A stretch of 64,000 nt of DNA from Capnocytophaga granulosa ATCC 51502 (lineage in GTDB: Bacteria; Bacteroidota; Bacteroidia; Flavobacteriales; Flavobacteriaceae), in the NCBI RefSeq assembly GCF_000411115.1, contig NZ_KE150242.1, positions 738,218-802,217 on the forward strand, written 5' to 3'. Below the pieces are notes generated by a model. The model worked only from the letters and a program-made list of their open reading frames with translations, made no database searches and was not told the origin of the DNA. Position 1 is the stretch's first letter. The number at the start of each line of letters is the position of its first letter. Position numbers and translations under genes: made by a program. Positions 60,130 through 64,000 of the stretch are shown piece after piece.

Positions 60130-61083
60130 TTATTTTCTTTTAAGCACCTTTTCTACTGCTTTAAGTATACCGTCCTTGTCTAGCCCGTACTTCTGCATGA
60201 GCTGGGCAGGGGTACCACTTTCTCCGAAGGTATCATCAACCGCTACGAACTCTTGTGGTACAGGGTAGTGCTGTGCCAATACACGTGCTACGCTCTCACC
60301 TAAGCCACCGTAATAGTTGTGCTCCTCACAAGTTACCACCGCTTTGGTCTTGCGAGCAGAAGCAAGTATCATCTCTTCGTCCAAAGGCTTAATAGTGTGA
60401 ATATCAATCACCTCGGCCGAAATACCTCTTTGTTCTAAGACTTCACAAGCTAGGAGGGCTTCCCATACAAGGTGACCTGTGGCGATGAGGGTCACATCGG
60501 TACCTTCGTTGAGCAAAATCCCTTTACCTATCTCAAAGGTTTGGTTTTCTGGAGTAAAATTAGGCACCGCAGGGCGGCCAAAACGCAAGTACACAGGCCC
60601 TACATAGTCGGCTATGGCAAGGGTAGCTGCCTTGGTTTGGTTATAATCACAAGGGTTGATGACCACCATATTGGGCAACATCTTCATCAGCCCTATGTCC
60701 TCTAATATTTGGTGAGTAGCACCATCCTCACCGAGGGTCAATCCCGCGTGGGAGGCACACACCTTTACATTCTTATTGGAATACGCGATAGACTGGCGTA
60801 TTTGGTCATATACACGTCCAGTGGAGAAGGCGGCAAAAGTACCTGTAAAAGGAATCTTTCCCCCTATGGTAAGGCCAGCGGCAATACCCATCATATTGGC
60901 TTCGGCAATGCCCACTTGGAAAAAGCGAGTAGGGTTTTCCTCTTGGAATTTCTCCATTTTGAGTGAGCCAATGAGGTCGGCACAAAGCGCCACTACATTA
61001 GGATTCTTACGTCCCAGTTCGGCAAGTCCTGCACCGAAACCACTTCGGGTGTCCTTTTTGCCTGTATCGGTATATTTTTTCAT
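60130..61083 (-). CDS. Transketolase C-terminal subunit
   Basis: This 317-aa partner of the N-subunit at 1,717-2,562 has the PYR domain, including the ThDP-activating glutamate region ([18 protein letters not shown]). It also has [20 protein letters not shown] and the C-terminal domain ([18 protein letters not shown]). The start overlaps the preceding gene's stop by one base (TGATG), so translation is coupled to an unknown gene rather than to the N-subunit. Confidence 0.93.
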   Translation of the reverse strand: MKKYTDTGKKDTRSGFGAGLAELGRKNPNVVALCADLIGSLKMEKFQEENPTRFFQVGIAEANMMGIAAGLTIGGKIPFTGTFAAFSTGRVYDQIRQSIAYSNKNVKVCASHAGLTLGEDGATHQILEDIGLMKMLPNMVVINPCDYNQTKAATLAIADYVGPVYLRFGRPAVPNFTPENQTFEIGKGILLNEGTDVTLIATGHLVWEALLACEVLEQRGISAEVIDIHTIKPLDEEMILASARKTKAVVTCEEHNYYGGLGESVARVLAQHYPVPQEFVAVDDTFGESGTPAQLMQKYGLDKDGILKAVEKVLKRK

Positions 61084-61910
61084 CAGATATTATTTTTTAA
61101 CGTTTTTATTTTTAAATCTATCTTTGAGTTCCACAAAAAAAGACTCAACAACATAAAAGGAACATTAATCACCCTAAGCAGTGGGCACATGATTTTCCTT
61201 ATAAAAGTCTCTTTTACTTCAAACTCTCCACGGTACAACTCCCCTCGCCTGTAATAGGCAGCAAATCGCCTTGTCTTAAGCAATTCTGCTATCAAAGGTT
61301 TGGCTGGCTCATACTGATGGGTAATGCCTAACACATCTATAGCATAAGCTATCACTGACATATCTTCTTTAAGAGCAAATTCTTTTTGTATGAAGGGCAA
61401 TAAAGTATCTAACTGGGAAGTCGGGGTGAGACAAATGGCCATGATTTGTATCGTCTCCTTTTGTACATCGGAGGTAAAATCATTGGCTTTTATATGCTGC
61501 CAACACTCCTGCCATATAGCTGGCTCCGCCTGCTTTTCCTCTGTTATAGGATAGTCATAATCATATACTTCTATATCCTCCCAATCGTAGAAGTCGGCCT
61601 GCATAGCTGCCTTTTCGTAAGCCTTTAGGAACGAGTCCAAACTCCTAAACTGAGGTGCAAATACTGCCTCATCGTGCCTTACAATTACCACTTTACCCTT
61701 TAGAAAGCCCGTAGTATAGATAGCCACACAATCACTCTCTTGGTTGGAGAACAAGGGCAGTAGCTCAAAGCCAAGGTTACATTGTGTTATCCACTCAAGG
61801 ATTACCTCACGCTCGTTGTAGTCGATGAGAATAACACCCCCATGAGGTTTGAAATCCTGTAGAGGCTGCGGGTCTATCCCTTTTGTTTCCAACAGAGTAG
61901 TCAGTTTCAT
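61083..61910 (-). CDS. Hypothetical protein, SMI1/KNR4 (SUKH)-like text (tentative)
   Basis: This 275-aa protein contains a stretch similar to SUKH domains ([20 protein letters not shown], then [19 protein letters not shown]). It is soluble apart from a possible hydrophobic segment near the C-terminus ([13 protein letters not shown]). SUKH proteins are often immunity proteins, but this one leads an operon with transketolase C, SUI1 and DgkA and has a good promoter. I treat the domain link as low confidence. Confidence 0.55.
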   Translation of the reverse strand: MKLTTLLETKGIDPQPLQDFKPHGGVILIDYNEREVILEWITQCNLGFELLPLFSNQESDCVAIYTTGFLKGKVVIVRHDEAVFAPQFRSLDSFLKAYEKAAMQADFYDWEDIEVYDYDYPITEEKQAEPAIWQECWQHIKANDFTSDVQKETIQIMAICLTPTSQLDTLLPFIQKEFALKEDMSVIAYAIDVLGITHQYEPAKPLIAELLKTRRFAAYYRRGELYRGEFEVKETFIRKIMCPLLRVINVPFMLLSLFLWNSKIDLKIKTLKNNI

Positions 61911-61929
61911 AATGCTTACTATCGGCGTG

Positions 61930-61960
61930 CAAAGATACTATTTTTAATTCTATTAGACAA
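61930..61960 (-). promoter_or_regulatory. Promoter of the unknown-tktC-SUI1-dgkA operon
   Basis: On the minus strand, -7 TATCTTTG (61,937-61,930), 20-bp spacer, -33 TTG (61,960-61,958). Confidence 0.75.
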
Positions 61961-61963
61961 AAA

Positions 61964-61995
61964 AACTTTGCCAGCGTTTTTGCGCTGACAAAGTT
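61964..61995 (-). terminator. Terminator of the TonB receptor gene
   Basis: AACTTTGCCAGCG pairs with CGCTGACAAAGTT (one mismatch) around a short loop; T-rich on the minus strand. Confidence 0.75.
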
Positions 61996-62020
61996 CTATG
62001 AAAGATGTGAAAAAGAACCA

Positions 62021-64000
62021 CTACCAAGTAAAGGAGAGACCGCCTATGATGTTTCTTCCTACCCCAGGGATAAAGTTGGTTTTATCATCGGGGGTAGCGG
62101 CAGGGTTAAGTCGCATAGGGGGTGCGGTAACTTCTGCTTGTACCAAATAGCTGGAGGCATATACCTTATCAGCTAAGTTGTTGCCTTGCAAGAAGAAAGT
62201 CCATTGTCCTTTTTTGTAACCCAAGCGTGCCCCTACAAGGCTGTAAGGGTCTTGGTATAGCGTATTTTTATGGTCAATAGGGGTCTTTACTGGAAGTGAT
62301 TCGAGGTTTACTTCAGCAAAGATTCCTATAGGGTGCTTATAGGTGAGGGCTGTAAAGAGGTAATGGGTAGGAATACCCGCAATTTGGTTGCCCTTAAGCT
62401 CTCCTCCATCAAAGTAGAAGTCACTATAATTATAATTAACAGAAAGGGTGAAAGTATCTTCTTTGGCAGAGAATATATGAGTAAGGAAAGTAGATTGCAA
62501 ACCAGCCTCCAACCCTCTGTGGATAGTAGCATAAGGCGTATTAACGGTATTACCTCCTACCCCTACACTACCATCGGCTATGGTGAAGATTTCATCTTTT
62601 ACCCAAGAGTGGTAAGCACTTACATTCCATACAAAAGCCCGTCCTAAATTTCCTTTGGTACCGAGCTCCACAGTGGAGGCCTGCTGAGCCTTAAGATCAG
62701 AGATGGTAATGGTGGTAGGGCCTGAGTTGACATTGGAGCTATTGCTATAAATTGGAGGTACAGGATGGTTAGGATCAGGTACGGGAGGACGGTTAGGATT
62801 AGGTATAGCACTACCTGTAAGACGTACAATTTCTAAGAAAGTAGGTGGTTCGTAGCTACGAGAGAAGTTGGCAAAAACTTGTGCTCGGTCAGTAAACTTA
62901 TAGATCACCCCTACTTTAGGATTGATTGCATTGTAAGAGAAATCACCTGTTACAGGAGTAGCTGCGTTGGGGTTAGGCAAGGCACGAGCTTGCAAACCAT
63001 TAGGTGCCACAAAGAGGAATGGACGCTTAGCCCCTGTGAACTTGTCCTCTACCTTACGAGTATCGTAGCTACCTTGTACGCTTACATTGGCCAAGAGGGA
63101 AGGGGTAATCTTGTATGTATCAGATACATAAGCTATGGCATGGTTGGCTGTAAGATCTTGTTTGGCAAAGAGGACACCGAAATTACCGCGATCGTTGTGG
63201 AAACGGGATTGGTGCATAAGGCCTTGGCTGTATTGTAAGCCAAGAGTAAAATCGTTTTTCTCGGTTGTATTGGTATAAGAGAGGCGTACCCCATAGTCAT
63301 TATTGAAGTCCTGACGTACTCCGTTGGCGATAGGATAGGTAAAGGCATCATCGGCATATTGGTAATAAAGGGTAGCTAAGATAAGGTTATTGGCATTGAT
63401 CTGATAAGCCAACTTGGTACCAAAGCGAGCGATTTTACTGCTTCGGTTAGGCTTGTCGCGTACCACATTAGGGCCAAAGGCATATGGGAAAGTTGTCTTA
63501 GGTGCTTTGTTGATTTGCTTGCGATCACTTTCCATCTGGTAGCGGGTAAGAGGGCCTGGGATATCAAAATAAAGGTCAGTGAAGGAGGCATAGAGACGTG
63601 CCTCGAACTTATCGGTAAACTTGCGCCCTACATTAAGCAAAGCATTGAAGCGCTTAGAGCTATTATAGGTACGGTAGCCATCACTATGGTTATAGGACGA
63701 AGCTACAAAGAGGTCATTGCGACCAGCGGAGAAGCCTGAGGAAATCGTACTATTGAAGTAGTTAAAGCTACCAGCTTCCATTTTCACACTTAGGGGAGAA
63801 GCGTTGTAGCCATTCTTGGTAACAAAGTTCATAGCCCCACCGAGGGTAGCGCCTCCATGTTCGAGCGCATTGGCACCACGATAGATTTCCACGAGGTTGC
63901 TCACTTGGGGTTCTAATACACCTATTATATAAGAACCATCGGCAAAGTTGATCGGAATACCATCTTGGGAGAGCGCCACCCCACGTGATTGTGGATTACT
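62021..64000 (-). CDS. TonB-dependent outer-membrane receptor (5' end missing)
   Basis: The frame is open to the window edge, so at least 659 codons are seen and the N-terminus is outside. It begins inside the plug domain: SNPQSRGVALSQDGIPINFADGSY, then EIYRGANALEHGGATLGGAMNF. It continues with a long aromatic-rich beta-barrel, PKVGVIYKFTDRAQVFANFSRSYEPPTFLE, and ends in GGLSFTW (C-terminal aromatic). TBDTs import siderophores, cobalamin or glycans; no ligand is evident. The GTG at 63,979 is inside the plug and is not a real start. Confidence 0.95.
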   Translation of the reverse strand, partial: SNPQSRGVALSQDGIPINFADGSYIIGVLEPQVSNLVEIYRGANALEHGGATLGGAMNFVTKNGYNASPLSVKMEAGSFNYFNSTISSGFSAGRNDLFVASSYNHSDGYRTYNSSKRFNALLNVGRKFTDKFEARLYASFTDLYFDIPGPLTRYQMESDRKQINKAPKTTFPYAFGPNVVRDKPNRSSKIARFGTKLAYQINANNLILATLYYQYADDAFTYPIANGVRQDFNNDYGVRLSYTNTTEKNDFTLGLQYSQGLMHQSRFHNDRGNFGVLFAKQDLTANHAIAYVSDTYKITPSLLANVSVQGSYDTRKVEDKFTGAKRPFLFVAPNGLQARALPNPNAATPVTGDFSYNAINPKVGVIYKFTDRAQVFANFSRSYEPPTFLEIVRLTGSAIPNPNRPPVPDPNHPVPPIYSNSSNVNSGPTTITISDLKAQQASTVELGTKGNLGRAFVWNVSAYHSWVKDEIFTIADGSVGVGGNTVNTPYATIHRGLEAGLQSTFLTHIFSAKEDTFTLSVNYNYSDFYFDGGELKGNQIAGIPTHYLFTALTYKHPIGIFAEVNLESLPVKTPIDHKNTLYQDPYSLVGARLGYKKGQWTFFLQGNNLADKVYASSYLVQAEVTAPPMRLNPAATPDDKTNFIPGVGRNIIGGLSFTW

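Noticed and set aside
63979..63979. GTG at 63,979 as the start of the TonB receptor
   Set aside because: It lies within the plug domain and the frame is open to the window edge, so the true start is outside.

Overview
The window is a chromosomal segment of a Bacteroidota bacterium, most likely family Flavobacteriaceae; a Capnocytophaga-like organism is my best guess (inference). Evidence: at least a dozen genes carry the Bacteroidota promoter signature, a TAnnTTTG -7 box with a TTG -33 box almost always 19-20 bp upstream. Shine-Dalgarno sequences are generally absent. The gene set also fits: BT_3928 and DUF1599 proteins, a DUF349 repeat protein, a flavobacterial-type SecA without the C-terminal zinc motif, transketolase split into two subunits, and MMPL-acyltransferase fusions.

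Layout. 1-614: repeats, including a 16-bp tandem array, ahead of ilvE. 1.7-8.5 kb: a long minus-strand run (DUF1599, BT_3928, tatC, an unknown, a 654-aa multi-HTH protein, lptB, transketolase N-subunit). 8.6-12.1 kb: rsmE, a DUF349 protein and a Ser-Pro-Arg-Pro tRNA array. 12.2-21.2 kb, minus strand: a DUF58/BatD-like/rdgB operon, pgk, then hemC with a giant MMPL-acyltransferase fusion. 21.3-33.9 kb: recQ, a 271-bp MITE-like element, a small Pro-rich-repeat protein, secA, a 1,814-aa alpha-2-macroglobulin lipoprotein, an Lrp regulator and a deoxynucleoside kinase. 34.5-43.1 kb is the accessory part: a DUF3810 protein, then a tight minus-strand cassette of small unknown genes and four secreted SH3-domain paralogues with an immunity-array look. 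It also has a KilA-N-like pseudogene, a hydrolase fragment, a decayed IS, a DSP-type phosphatase and a PemK/MazF-like toxin with an unfamiliar upstream partner. 43.1-51.7 kb: gltX, pth, a RecB-like helicase-nuclease, two tRNA-Gly, metK behind a candidate SAM-II-like riboswitch, and nhaA. 51.7-54.4 kb: a second accessory patch with a YARHG protein, small orphans, a gene broken by an in-frame TGA, and a chimeric junction to a hydrolase fragment that is the inverted copy of the one at 41 kb. 54.4-64 kb: pnp, rpsO, an acidic-tail protein, obgE, purE, dgkA, a SUI1 protein, transketolase C-subunit, an unknown and the 3' part of a TonB-dependent receptor.

Most of the window is housekeeping: tRNA supply and charging, envelope biogenesis (lptB, tatC, secA, MMPL, A2M), central metabolism, translation and RNA turnover. 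The unusual signals are the physically separated transketolase halves, the SH3/small-gene cassettes, the TA-like pair, the MITE/IS pair sharing terminal repeats, the metK leader, and a dispersed family of degenerate 8-bp tandem repeats in intergenic gaps.

No searches could be run. Family names rest on motifs I can read; structures and promoters are from inspection only.
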